Assembly: GCF_003286915.1 (NCBI RefSeq) | Contig: NZ_QMFY01000013.1 | Location: 1 to 64,000 of the forward strand | DNA: 64,000 nt | DNA from: Pseudochryseolinea flava | Lineage (GTDB): Bacteria; Bacteroidota; Bacteroidia; Cytophagales; Cyclobacteriaceae | Reading direction: 5' to 3' | Shown here: one piece after another, positions 45,724-54,168 of the stretch | Layout: every line of letters starts with the position of its first letter | How positions within the stretch are numbered: position 1 is the first letter of the stretch | Translations under genes and position numbers: made by a program | Notes under the pieces: model-generated | What the model was told of the DNA's origin: nothing | The model's database searches: none | Seen by the model: the letters and a program-made list of their open reading frames with translations, nothing else

Positions 45724-48039
45724 ATGCTTAAAAATATTCAACATCTTACTGCAGGTGTATTGCTAACGACGTTGAGCGTTGGTATGACATTCGCGCAAAA
45801 TAGTCCGACGCAACCCTATCAAGGAAAGATCGGTCGTAACCTTGCTGAAACCCAACAATGGTGGCAAGAGAAAAAGAAAGCACCAGCCAACGCACCCAAC
45901 GTTGTTTGGATTTTATTGGATGATGTAGGCTATGGTGCCATCAGTACATTTGGTGGACTCATTCAAACACCAACACTGGATCATCTCGCGAACAATGGTC
46001 TGCGCTACACGAACTTCCATACTACTGCGATTTGTTCGCCTACGCGCGCTGCATTGTTGACGGGAAGAAATTCTCACTCGGTGCATATGGGATTGTTTCC
46101 AACAACAGCCATCGGTGCGCCGGGGTATGATGGTTACATGCCATTTGAAAAAGCTACCATCGCAGAGATTTTACGTGAGAACGGATACAACACCTACGCA
46201 GTAGGGAAGTGGCATCTAACGCCTCCTTCCGATGCAACTGCAATCGGCCCATTCAACCGTTGGCCTACTGGTCGTGGCTTCGATCACTTCTACGGCTTCT
46301 TGGGTGGATCAACCGATCAATGGCATCCTACAACGTGGGATGATACTCGTAAAGTAGAGCCGGAAGCCGATGGAAAACATTTTAACACACGTATTGCAGA
46401 CAAAGCCATTGCGTACATCGCCGAACAAAAATCAGTTAGTGCTGAGAAACCTTTCTTCCTTTACTACGCACCAGGTGCTGGACACTCTCCTCATCAAGTG
46501 GCCAAAGAATGGTCTGACAAGTACAAGGGGAAGTTCGACGCAGGGTGGGATCAATATCGTGAAACAGTTTTGCAACGGCAGATCGCACTCGGTGTTGTTC
46601 CAAAGAATACAACGTTAACACCGCGTAATACTGGCGTGAAAGCATGGGAAACGTTGAGTGCCGATGAAAAGAAATTATTCGCGCGCTTTATGGAAGTGTA
46701 TGCAGGTTTTGTTGAACAAACCGACTACGAAATTGGCAGAGTGATTTCGTACCTCAAAAAGATCAATCAGTTTGAAAATACATTGATCATTGTTTCTGTT
46801 GGCGACAACGGTGCAAGTAAGGAAGGAACCTTTGTGGGTATCGTGAACCGTAACGATCCATCATGGACAGAGGAACAACGTTTTCAAAAAAACTTGGAAG
46901 ACATTAATCTTTTAGGGACAGAAGCATCCAAGGCAAATTATCCGCTGGGTTGGGCTGCTGCTGCAAACACGCCATTCCGCCAATGGAAGCAAGATGCAAA
47001 CTCTGAGGGGGGTACGCGTAATCCATTAATTATTCATTACCCTAAAGGTATTCAAGACAAGGGCGCAATCAGAAATCAGTATTCCCATTTAATTGACATA
47101 CTTCCAACAACAATAGAATTGGCAGGTGCACAAGTTCCGACAATTATTAACGGATATAGGCAAGAACCGATTGAAGGAACAAGTTTGGTGTACAGCCTTG
47201 CAAATGCAAAAGCGCCATCGCGCCATACCGTTCAACATTATGAAATCATGGGATCACGTGCGATTTACAAAGACGGATGGAAAGCGGGGACGTTGCACAA
47301 GAAAGGTGAAGACTTTTCTCAAGATAAGTGGGAGTTGTATAATGTCAACGAAGACTTTAATGAGCTGCAAGATTTGGCGGCGAAGTATCCAGATAAACTT
47401 AAGGAGCTTCAGGAACTTTTTGATAGTGAAGCTGCGAAGTTCAATATCTATCCTTTAAAAGATGGCACGGAAAAACAACTTGACTATACGAAGTTGTTTC
47501 AAAATCACGATGCGAACCGTGTGGTTTTCTATCCTGAAGCATCACAGGTGTTTGGTGTAGCAAGTCCAATCACACCTTTGAAATCATATACGATTACCGC
47601 GGATGCTGAGATTACGAAAGGGACGGAAGGCGTTCTCTTTTCAGTCGGTGGCCGCTTTGGTGGTGTAAGCTTATTCGTTAAGGATGGAAAATTTGTGGTC
47701 GCTAACAATAACGGATTCAAGATCACGCACCTTGTTTCCGACAAAGTTGTTCCGGTTGGAAAAGTGAAATTGCGTTATGTGCTTAACTACAAAGAAGCAA
47801 AAGAGAGTAATGACGCGGCAGGAATACACCAGTTGTACATCAACGATACAAAGGTGGCAGAAGGGCAGATCGTGAAGTCACAAGCCAACATTAAAAGTAA
47901 TGATGAGATCAACGTTGGTAAAGATTTGATCACGCAAGTATCAGATCGTTACAAAGGACCGTTTGCCTTTACGGGTAAGCTTGAAAGTGTGGTCGTTGAA
48001 AGCGGTGATCATGTTTCGCTTTCACTTGGTTCCAGATAA
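45724..48039 (+). CDS. AtsA-like arylsulfatase with C-terminal beta domain
   Basis: The 771-residue protein has a signal peptide cleaved near FAQ and a sulfatase domain with C104-S-P-T-R, the metal motif WILLDDVGYGA, AVGKWHLTP and SVGDNGASKEG. The form ICSPTRAALLTGRNSHSV...GYDGYMPFEKATIAEILRENGY is that of Pseudomonas AtsA-type alkyl/arylsulfatases, known for sulfur scavenging. The last 170 residues form a jelly-roll-like beta domain (LFSVGGRFGGVSLFVKDGKFVV). The only Cys is the catalytic one and there are six Met. It lies 26 bp after SusD. Confidence 0.92.
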   Translation: MLKNIQHLTAGVLLTTLSVGMTFAQNSPTQPYQGKIGRNLAETQQWWQEKKKAPANAPNVVWILLDDVGYGAISTFGGLIQTPTLDHLANNGLRYTNFHTTAICSPTRAALLTGRNSHSVHMGLFPTTAIGAPGYDGYMPFEKATIAEILRENGYNTYAVGKWHLTPPSDATAIGPFNRWPTGRGFDHFYGFLGGSTDQWHPTTWDDTRKVEPEADGKHFNTRIADKAIAYIAEQKSVSAEKPFFLYYAPGAGHSPHQVAKEWSDKYKGKFDAGWDQYRETVLQRQIALGVVPKNTTLTPRNTGVKAWETLSADEKKLFARFMEVYAGFVEQTDYEIGRVISYLKKINQFENTLIIVSVGDNGASKEGTFVGIVNRNDPSWTEEQRFQKNLEDINLLGTEASKANYPLGWAAAANTPFRQWKQDANSEGGTRNPLIIHYPKGIQDKGAIRNQYSHLIDILPTTIELAGAQVPTIINGYRQEPIEGTSLVYSLANAKAPSRHTVQHYEIMGSRAIYKDGWKAGTLHKKGEDFSQDKWELYNVNEDFNELQDLAAKYPDKLKELQELFDSEAAKFNIYPLKDGTEKQLDYTKLFQNHDANRVVFYPEASQVFGVASPITPLKSYTITADAEITKGTEGVLFSVGGRFGGVSLFVKDGKFVVANNNGFKITHLVSDKVVPVGKVKLRYVLNYKEAKESNDAAGIHQLYINDTKVAEGQIVKSQANIKSNDEINVGKDLITQVSDRYKGPFAFTGKLESVVVESGDHVSLSLGSR

Positions 48040-48080
48040 AAAAAACAGTAGTCAAGATATTCGTGGAAACGCCGCGATAA

Positions 48081-48117
48081 ACCCCACTCTGCTTCGTGGT
48101 GGAAGGCGAGTGGGGGT
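48081..48117 (+). other. Intercistronic stem-loop CCCCACTC/GAGTGGGG
   Basis: CCCCACTC (48082-48089) pairs with GAGTGGGG (48108-48115) in the gap after the first AtsA-like sulfatase. Only a T-rich, interrupted tract follows, so it may be a partial terminator or an mRNA-stabilising stem setting different levels for the genes on either side. Confidence 0.55.
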
Positions 48118-48137
48118 CTTGTCTCTTGAACGTTAAA

Positions 48138-48269
48138 ATGTTGTTTTATATGCGCCTTATTGATTTGAAAATACTTGCGATGAAGATTGCTGTCGGTGTG
48201 ATCGTAGCGCTCGTGCCATTCTTCATCCTTTACTTAGGTGTTCTGCTTACTCAAAATTTGTTGTCCTAA
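48138..48269 (+). CDS. Tiny single-pass membrane protein, 43 residues
   Basis: The ORF starts MLFYMRLIDLKILAMKIAVG, continues with a hydrophobic helix (about 17-38) and ends LLTQNLLS. It sits 10 bp before the next small membrane protein gene in the same operon. No family is recognised. The consistent spacing and helix suggest it is real, and alternative starts at 48150 or 48180 are possible. Confidence 0.5.
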   Translation: MLFYMRLIDLKILAMKIAVGVIVALVPFFILYLGVLLTQNLLS

Positions 48270-48279
48270 ACTTTTTCCT

Positions 48280-48459
48280 ATGAATATAGAACCAGCCATT
48301 GCAAATCGTATAGTCAAGAATGTACTTGTGAGTCTTTTGATTTATGCCTTACCCATCGTATTGATGTTCTTAAGCTTTTATTTGAGCGGTGAACGTCCTT
48401 GGAAGAAGAACTCTAACTCGGCAGTGAACAGCCAAAATGAAAAAACGATCCAGCCATGA
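48280..48459 (+). CDS. Small membrane protein, 59 residues
   Basis: Starting at MNIEPAIANRIVKNVLVSLL (48280; the longer open frame begins at 48238), the product is 59 residues with one transmembrane helix (about 14-36) and a polar tail. It overlaps the hydroxylase/desaturase gene by 4 bp (ATGA), so translation is coupled. No known family is recognised. It may be a subunit or chaperone of the membrane hydroxylase. Confidence 0.65.
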   Translation: MNIEPAIANRIVKNVLVSLLIYALPIVLMFLSFYLSGERPWKKNSNSAVNSQNEKTIQP

Positions 48460-49394
48460 TAAAGTTTATTGAAGCGATATTTCAGAATTTGAGTACCTGG
48501 GGATTACCTGTACTCGTATTGATTGTCGGTGTAATTGAGTTTGCACTTGGATTATACAAGAAACATTGGAATAGAAATGAAATTATTCTAGACATTGTTT
48601 GCTATACCGTTCCGAAGATTGTAGTGCGTCCTTTTGTTGCCTACTTCGGTTTAAAATTTTTACCGTACGCGCTCCCTGGTTTGAGAGAGGCCTTTAGCTG
48701 GATTCCATTCTGGTGGGGCTTCCTCATCATCGCTGTCTTTGATGACCTTACTCAATATTGGTATCATAGGCTTCATCATGAAATACCTTTCCTCTGGCGG
48801 TTTCATCGCACGCATCATTCTGCACCTTACATGGGCATGGCCATGGCGAGTCGACAAAATGTGATTTATACGATATTCTTCTCACAAACATATCTCACAA
48901 CAACGTTGGTGTATCTCGGACTAGGCTATCCTGCGCTTTTTGTAAAAGGAATCAAATCACTGATAACAACCGCTGCGCATTCGAGTATTCCCTGGGATAA
49001 ACCATTCTATAAAATCAAATGGCTCAATCCTATTGCGTGGGTATTAGAACGATTGATCTCTACCCCAGCAACACACCACGCTCATCACGCAGCGTCAAAC
49101 GATGATGGTATCGGTCACTACAAAGGAAATTTTGGAAACATGTTCTTTGTATGGGATATCATCTTTGGTACTGGAATTATCACGCGGAAATATCCAGCGG
49201 CGTACGGACTGAAATACTATCAAGGCGAAGAGTGGTACGCACAATTTTTATGGCCAATTCTCAAATCTAAAAAAGAAGGAAGTGAGTTGTCCGCAAATGG
49301 CCCAATGGTTTCTGATGAAGTGATTCTAAAAGAATTGCCGAAGGAAGACAGTGATCTGAAGGAAAGCACGGCGCCGTCGTTGAATTTGACATGA
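48456..49394 (+). CDS. Fatty acid hydroxylase/sterol desaturase family membrane protein
   Basis: The 312-residue protein has several transmembrane helices and the diiron histidine motifs: HRLHH and HRTHHS near 105-125 and HHAHH near 210. These define the fatty acid hydroxylase superfamily (sterol desaturase, alkylglycerol monooxygenase). Such enzymes insert oxygen into lipids or alkyl chains in the membrane. Its place between two sulfatase genes suggests attack on a desulfated or sulfated alkyl compound, but this is inference. Confidence 0.9.
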   Translation: MIKFIEAIFQNLSTWGLPVLVLIVGVIEFALGLYKKHWNRNEIILDIVCYTVPKIVVRPFVAYFGLKFLPYALPGLREAFSWIPFWWGFLIIAVFDDLTQYWYHRLHHEIPFLWRFHRTHHSAPYMGMAMASRQNVIYTIFFSQTYLTTTLVYLGLGYPALFVKGIKSLITTAAHSSIPWDKPFYKIKWLNPIAWVLERLISTPATHHAHHAASNDDGIGHYKGNFGNMFFVWDIIFGTGIITRKYPAAYGLKYYQGEEWYAQFLWPILKSKKEGSELSANGPMVSDEVILKELPKEDSDLKESTAPSLNLT

Positions 49395-49429
49395 CACAAC
49401 TTTATCAACTAACTGCTCTCAAATAAAAT

Positions 49430-51298
49430 ATGAAAAAGGTATTCAATCCATTTATATACATGCTCATGTTACTACTGGGCATTTCCATTGCTAACACATT
49501 CGCTCAAACCGCAGAGTGGAAAGGCACCATTGACAAATCCGTAAAACGTTCACAAGCGTTTAAGCAAGATTTCTCACGTAAATCACCAGAGGGTGCACCG
49601 AACGTGATCTGGATTCTTCTTGATGACGTAGGGTATGGAGCAACATCTGCCTTTGGAGGGTTGATCAACACGCCTAATCTTGATAGTCTCGCGAATCAGG
49701 GTTTGCGATTTACAAATTTTCATACGGCGGGAATTTGTTCGCCAACGCGCGCTGCGCTATTAACAGGAAGAAATCATCACTCAGTAGGCATGGGGTTGTT
49801 TCCGCATTATTACCTCTCTGCAGATTTTCCTGGATACAATGGATACATTCAACCACAGAAAGGCACGATTGCGGAAGTACTTCGTGAAAATGGTTACAGT
49901 ACATATCAACTTGGAAAATGGCATTTGACTCCTGACGCGGAAAACACAGACCTTGGACCTTTTGATCGATGGCCATCAGGAAAAGGCTTCGATCATAATT
50001 TTGGCTTCTTGGGTGGTGCGACTGATCAGTACAAACCCGATTTAGTTGAGGACAATCAACATGTAACACCCGATGGAAGACATTTGAATGAATTGTTAAC
50101 TGACAAGGCGATTGGTTATCTGAAGCGCCAACAAAAGGGAGCACCTAACAAACCATTTTTCTTGTACTATGCTACCGGTGCTGGGCACGCGCCGCATCAG
50201 GTAGACAAAGTTTGGTCGGATAAATACAAAGGTAAATTTGATGGTGGTTGGGATGCCTATCGCGAACAGGTATTTGCAAATCAAAAGAAGCTTGGTGTGA
50301 TTCCATCCAATGCAAAATTGCCGGAGCGAAACAATTACATTAAAGCGTGGAAGGACGTTCCTGCAGACGAGAAAAAACTGTATGCACGTTTTATGGAAGT
50401 GTATGCCGGATTTCTTGAGCAAACGGATCATGAGATCGGTCGTCTTTTTCAATATTTGGAATCATCAGGACAATTGCAGAATACAGCTGTGTTTGTGATC
50501 ATTGGCGACAATGGTGGAAGTAAAGAAGGTCTTGAATATGGTGTAACGACGAAGTCGATACGCTTTGGTGCCGATAACATTACGCGTGAGGAGTATAAGA
50601 AATTTGTGCTAGGTGAGTATGATAAAATTGGTACGAAAGAAGTTGCCACGGTTGCCAACTATCCTTTAGGATGGGCACAAGCAACCAATACACCTTTCAA
50701 GTTTTGGAAGAGCGATGCCAACGCAGAAGGTGCTACACATAATCCATTAATAGTGTATTATCCGAAAGGAATTTCTGAAAAGGGTGGTGTAAGAAATCAA
50801 TATGCTCATCTCATCGATTTGTTCCCCACGGTTACAGAATTGGCGGGCGTAAAACAGCCGGAGACGATTCGTGGAATAAAACAAGACCCTTTGCATGGAA
50901 CGAGCTTAGCCTATGCGTTGCAAGATAAAAATGCGCCCGCGCGCCATACGCAGCAGTACTACACGATTTTCGGAAATCGGGCGATCTACAAAGATGGATG
51001 GAAAGCGGCCGCGGCACATCGACCGAATTCTCTGGATTTATTTACGTATGCTGATGAGGCGAAGACCGTAATTGAAAACGATCCAGATAAAGATGTTTGG
51101 GAGTTGTATCATATCAGTGATGATTTTAATGAACTCAATAACCTTGCTGCGAAGCATCCGGAAAAATTGAAGGAGTTGAAAGCATTGTTCGATGCGGAAG
51201 CTGTCAAGTACAATATTTATCCTTTGATTGATATTGAGTATGCGGCGCAGCGATTCAAGGAACAACAGGCTCGTCAGCAACAGCAAGCGAAGAAATAA
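49430..51298 (+). CDS. AtsA-like arylsulfatase, second copy
   Basis: The 622-residue protein has a signal peptide cleaved near TFAQ and the same sulfatase core as the 45.7-kb gene: WILLDDVGYGA, C103-S-P-T-R, LGKWHLTP, IIGDNGGSKEG, and the FWKSDANAEGATHNPLI segment. It lacks the C-terminal beta domain of its paralogue and ends in a Gln-rich tail. The only Cys is the catalytic one, and the mature part has two Met. The two copies probably came from duplication and may differ in substrate. Confidence 0.92.
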   Translation: MKKVFNPFIYMLMLLLGISIANTFAQTAEWKGTIDKSVKRSQAFKQDFSRKSPEGAPNVIWILLDDVGYGATSAFGGLINTPNLDSLANQGLRFTNFHTAGICSPTRAALLTGRNHHSVGMGLFPHYYLSADFPGYNGYIQPQKGTIAEVLRENGYSTYQLGKWHLTPDAENTDLGPFDRWPSGKGFDHNFGFLGGATDQYKPDLVEDNQHVTPDGRHLNELLTDKAIGYLKRQQKGAPNKPFFLYYATGAGHAPHQVDKVWSDKYKGKFDGGWDAYREQVFANQKKLGVIPSNAKLPERNNYIKAWKDVPADEKKLYARFMEVYAGFLEQTDHEIGRLFQYLESSGQLQNTAVFVIIGDNGGSKEGLEYGVTTKSIRFGADNITREEYKKFVLGEYDKIGTKEVATVANYPLGWAQATNTPFKFWKSDANAEGATHNPLIVYYPKGISEKGGVRNQYAHLIDLFPTVTELAGVKQPETIRGIKQDPLHGTSLAYALQDKNAPARHTQQYYTIFGNRAIYKDGWKAAAAHRPNSLDLFTYADEAKTVIENDPDKDVWELYHISDDFNELNNLAAKHPEKLKELKALFDAEAVKYNIYPLIDIEYAAQRFKEQQARQQQQAKK

Positions 51299-51304
51299 AC
51301 TGAT

Positions 51305-51790
51305 ATGAAAGAGATCGTCATCAAGATTTCATTAAGCATGTTGCTACTCATCGGAGTGACCACAGCTTTCAATACACGTAAGGATCGTGATTTTGGAACA
51401 CATCAACTCGATGTAGAAACGAAGAAGGCTGTTCTTAAAGTACTTGATGAATACATGATCACGTTCAATGCGAAGAACTTGAAAGCGTGGGAAGCGACCT
51501 ATCACTTTCCACACTTTCGATTGGCCAGTGGACGAATGTCTGTTCTCGAAAATGCAGGCGAGCGCGATTCTACAAAAGTGTTTGTCGAACTTTCAAAGGC
51601 AGGGTGGCACCGGAGTGCATGGGATCATCGAAATATCGTGCAGGGTGATTCTTCTAAAGTACACATCGATACAAAGTTTTCGCGCTATCGCGCTGATGGT
51701 TCGAAGATTGCCAGTTATGAGTCTTTGTACATCGTTACCAAAGAGAAGGGAAGGTGGGGCGTGAAGATGCGTTCGAGCTATGCGGAGTAG
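51305..51790 (+). CDS. SnoaL/NTF2-like secreted protein
   Basis: The 161-residue protein has an N-terminal signal or anchor (IKISLSMLLLIGVTTAF) followed by an NTF2/SnoaL-like fold (KVLDEYMITFNAKNLKAWEATYHFPHFRLASG, then SLYIVTKEKGRWGVKMRSSY). Such domains act as small hydrolases, isomerases or binding modules. It is 6 bp after the second sulfatase, so it is clearly in the same operon. Its function is unknown. Confidence 0.75.
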   Translation: MKEIVIKISLSMLLLIGVTTAFNTRKDRDFGTHQLDVETKKAVLKVLDEYMITFNAKNLKAWEATYHFPHFRLASGRMSVLENAGERDSTKVFVELSKAGWHRSAWDHRNIVQGDSSKVHIDTKFSRYRADGSKIASYESLYIVTKEKGRWGVKMRSSYAE

Positions 51791-51812
51791 AGATTATTAA
51801 AACTTAAAAAGT

Positions 51813-52163
51813 ATGCGGGAGAAAATATCAAGAGCGTCGGAAGTTAATCTTTATGACGTCGTTAAGCGCTTAGATGATCGCGATCCCAATGTACGCGAAT
51901 CAGCGGCAACGTATTGTGCGATCCATGGTAAACAAACGACTTGTGTTCGACAGGAATTGATTAATCATATTGATGATCCCGAGATAGCCGTGCGCATATC
52001 GCTGGCGGAAGCGCTCTATCATTCTGGTGAAAGACAGTGTAGTTTGCGGGTAATTAATCAAGCGTTAATTAGCCACGATATGGCTATACGCATTCATGCA
52101 CTGCAACTGCTGGAGTCATTCGGATACGACGTTACCTCAGCAAAACGGATTACAGGTGCGTAG
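51813..52163 (+). CDS. HEAT-repeat-like small protein
   Basis: The 116-residue cytoplasmic protein is made of short helical repeats: LYDVVKRLDDRDPNVRESAATYCAI, RQELINHIDDPEIAVRISLAEAL, and VINQALISHDMAIRIHALQLLESFG. This matches HEAT/PBS-lyase repeat sequences, which bind partner proteins. It ends the rightward sulfur operon, 22 bp after the SnoaL-like gene. No specific partner can be named. Confidence 0.72.
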   Translation: MREKISRASEVNLYDVVKRLDDRDPNVRESAATYCAIHGKQTTCVRQELINHIDDPEIAVRISLAEALYHSGERQCSLRVINQALISHDMAIRIHALQLLESFGYDVTSAKRITGA

Positions 52164-52514
52164 ATCAAGTCTTGTTCACGTTTAAAATGATTCTTAGCGG
52201 CCACTAGCCGTATCGTTGTGCGATGCCACGTGCCGTAGGGCAACCCATTTTCTCAATGACTTTTGATTTTTACCCTGTTTATTTCGAACGACTGAAAATA
52301 AGACTTCAATTACCAAAGCACAGATAAGTGGTCGCATTCGTCGCTCGACTTGTTTTATAAAGCGTGAAGCGTTAAGGTGTAATTCTAAAGGGGGATGATC
52401 GTTGTTTGAACTTTATTTTTTTACGATTCATGGGGAATGAATTTTCGGTTACATGTGTTTCGTGTAATGTATTCACGATTTCCAGAGCCGAATTTTTAAT
52501 CTTAATGAGCAATC
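52164..52514. other. Intergenic stretch without recognised features
   Basis: About 350 bp between the sulfur operon and the response regulator. No clear ORF, terminator hairpin or RNA motif was found. A promoter for the regulator gene is expected in its right part but no clean -33/-7 pair was picked out. Confidence 0.5.
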
Positions 52515-52889
52515 ATGGTTGTATTATATGTTGACGACGATGCCGATGATCTGCAGTTGTTTAACGAAGCGGTAAAGGAAGTTGACCCCGCCATTATTTT
52601 CATTGCAGCAAGTAGTGCAGAAGAGGCCTTAAATTTTCTTCACGGTGAACTTCTCCCTGATCAGATCTTCATGGATATCAACATGCCCGTGATGAATGGT
52701 ATTGAGTGCCTAACACGCATCAGAAGCACTGAACGTATAAAGCACGTACCGGTCGTCATGTTGTCTACCTCACAGAATGTTTCGGACATAGAACAATCGA
52801 ACGCGCTTCAAGCGGACTTTATTAGTAAACCTAATTCATTTCGAAACTTAGTGGCAGAACTGACCACGCGGTTGAAGCAGCTGAAGTAA
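52515..52889 (+). CDS. Single-domain response regulator
   Basis: The 124-residue receiver domain has the acidic pair in VLYVDDDADD, the phospho-acceptor Asp in IFMDINMPVMNGIECL, the VVMLSTS segment and the switch Lys in FISKPNS. There is no output domain, so it acts by protein contact, like CheY- or Rcp1-type regulators common in Cytophagales phosphorelays. It stands alone. It may serve orphan kinases such as those at 12.4 or 24.7 kb, but nothing in the sequence shows pairing. Confidence 0.9.
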   Translation: MVVLYVDDDADDLQLFNEAVKEVDPAIIFIAASSAEEALNFLHGELLPDQIFMDINMPVMNGIECLTRIRSTERIKHVPVVMLSTSQNVSDIEQSNALQADFISKPNSFRNLVAELTTRLKQLK

Positions 52890-52890
52890 A

Positions 52891-52920
52891 ATGTTGCAAG
52901 CCTCAAGTTTCAAGCTGCAA
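52891..52920. repeat. CAAGTTTCAAGCTGCAAG-type repeat
   Basis: Three tandem variants of a CAAG(C/T)-rich 9-10-mer lie just after the response regulator stop. They belong to the same general class of AAGCTT-bearing intergenic repeats seen at 6.1 and 10.4-10.6 kb. Confidence 0.4.
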
Positions 52921-52963
52921 GTAAGTAATCAGGATTGAAAATGAAATTGGTAACCACGTGAGG

Positions 52964-54040
52964 TTAGTGAGCCTCTCGCACGACTTCCCAATATGCACGT
53001 TTCGGTTTGTAATGTTGATCGAAGAGAAGTGGGTAGTTCTTTCTTCCTTTTACAGGATAAAAATCCAGCCAGGTGTATCGATCTGAGACATTCCAGAATG
53101 TAATACCTGTAATCACGCTTTTGTATTTTATAAATGTTTCAAAAAACATTTTGTACTGCGCAACCTGTTTTTCTTCAAGATCCGGCGTGTATGTATCCGT
53201 TTCTCCGGGCTTCTTTTCGCGATCAAATTTCTCCCACTTGTAAACCGATACATCCAGTTCTGTGAATTGAATTTTTAATCCTAGCGATGAAAACTGTTTA
53301 ATAGCATCTTCAAGCTCCTGACGTGTAGGTTCGAAAATAGACCAGTGTGCCTGCAAGCCAACGCCGTGGATGGGAACTTTCGCATCAACTAGTTTTTTGA
53401 GAAGCTTATATACGCGTTCTCTTTTTTCAGGACGCTCGGTGTTGTAATCGTTATAGAAAAGTAATGCATCAGGATCTGCAGCATGTGCGTACTCAAATGC
53501 TTTAACAATAAACTCTTCACCACAGATCTGATACCATAGAGAATTACGGAGAAGATTTTTTGGATCATCATCAATGGCTTCGTTAACAACATCCCATGCA
53601 TATATTTTTCCTTTGTATCGCGATACCACAGTAGTGATGTGATCTTTCAACCTTCCCAGTAAAACTTGCTTCGATACAAGTTTCCCCTGTGAATCCTTGA
53701 AGAACCAATCACCGGTTTGTTGATGCCAGCAAAGTGCATGGCCGCGAACCTTCAGATTATTTTTCTGTGCAAATGCTACAATGTTGTCGGCGTCTTTCCA
53801 GTGATAACGATTTTCTTCAGGATGGATTGGCCCCGGCTTCATCACGTTTTCCGGTGTAATGCTGTTGAAATGTTTGAGGATAAATTTTCCTTCAAAACCC
53901 TCAAGCGATGCAGGCGATACGGCTACACCCATTGGAAAGTAATCTTTGAAATAATCTTTTAGGCCGATGGTGGTATCTTGTTGTGCAAACAGTGACGAGT
54001 GAACAACTAGAAGAAGTATTGTAGTAAACCAATTTTTCAT
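52964..54040 (-). CDS. GH10 endo-1,4-beta-xylanase
   Basis: The 358-residue secreted enzyme has a signal peptide (ILLLVVHSSLFAQ) and a full GH10 (beta/alpha)8 barrel. Visible motifs are VRGHALCWHQQTGDWFF, the acid/base E154 in WDVVNEAIDD, the nucleophile E261 in QFTELDVSVY, and ITFWNVSDRYTWLDFYP. It should cut the xylan backbone, probably in the periplasm because there is no lipobox. It lies 128 bp after the larger GH10 gene with a stem-loop between, so it may be in the same operon at a lower level. Confidence 0.95.
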   Translation of the reverse strand: MKNWFTTILLLVVHSSLFAQQDTTIGLKDYFKDYFPMGVAVSPASLEGFEGKFILKHFNSITPENVMKPGPIHPEENRYHWKDADNIVAFAQKNNLKVRGHALCWHQQTGDWFFKDSQGKLVSKQVLLGRLKDHITTVVSRYKGKIYAWDVVNEAIDDDPKNLLRNSLWYQICGEEFIVKAFEYAHAADPDALLFYNDYNTERPEKRERVYKLLKKLVDAKVPIHGVGLQAHWSIFEPTRQELEDAIKQFSSLGLKIQFTELDVSVYKWEKFDREKKPGETDTYTPDLEEKQVAQYKMFFETFIKYKSVITGITFWNVSDRYTWLDFYPVKGRKNYPLLFDQHYKPKRAYWEVVREAH

Positions 54041-54107
54041 AATGATATTTGTAACTGAGTGGAATTTATAAGATTAAGTTAATGATTTATCTCGTACAGA
54101 ATCTTAT

Positions 54108-54141
54108 TGAGAAGGAAAACGGCAAGGCTATCACCCTGCCG
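54108..54141 (-). terminator. Partial intrinsic terminator between the two GH10 genes
   Basis: On the minus strand CGGCAGGG...CCTTGCCG (54120-54141) is followed by TTTTCCTTC. The T-tract is interrupted, so read-through into the second xylanase is likely. Confidence 0.5.
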
Positions 54142-54168
54142 TCTCGTAACTAAATAAACCCAAAACGT

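Noticed and set aside
52164-52514. A small gene or RNA in the gap before the response regulator
   Set aside because: No frame with a credible start, no stable hairpin with a T-tract and no known RNA motif could be seen.
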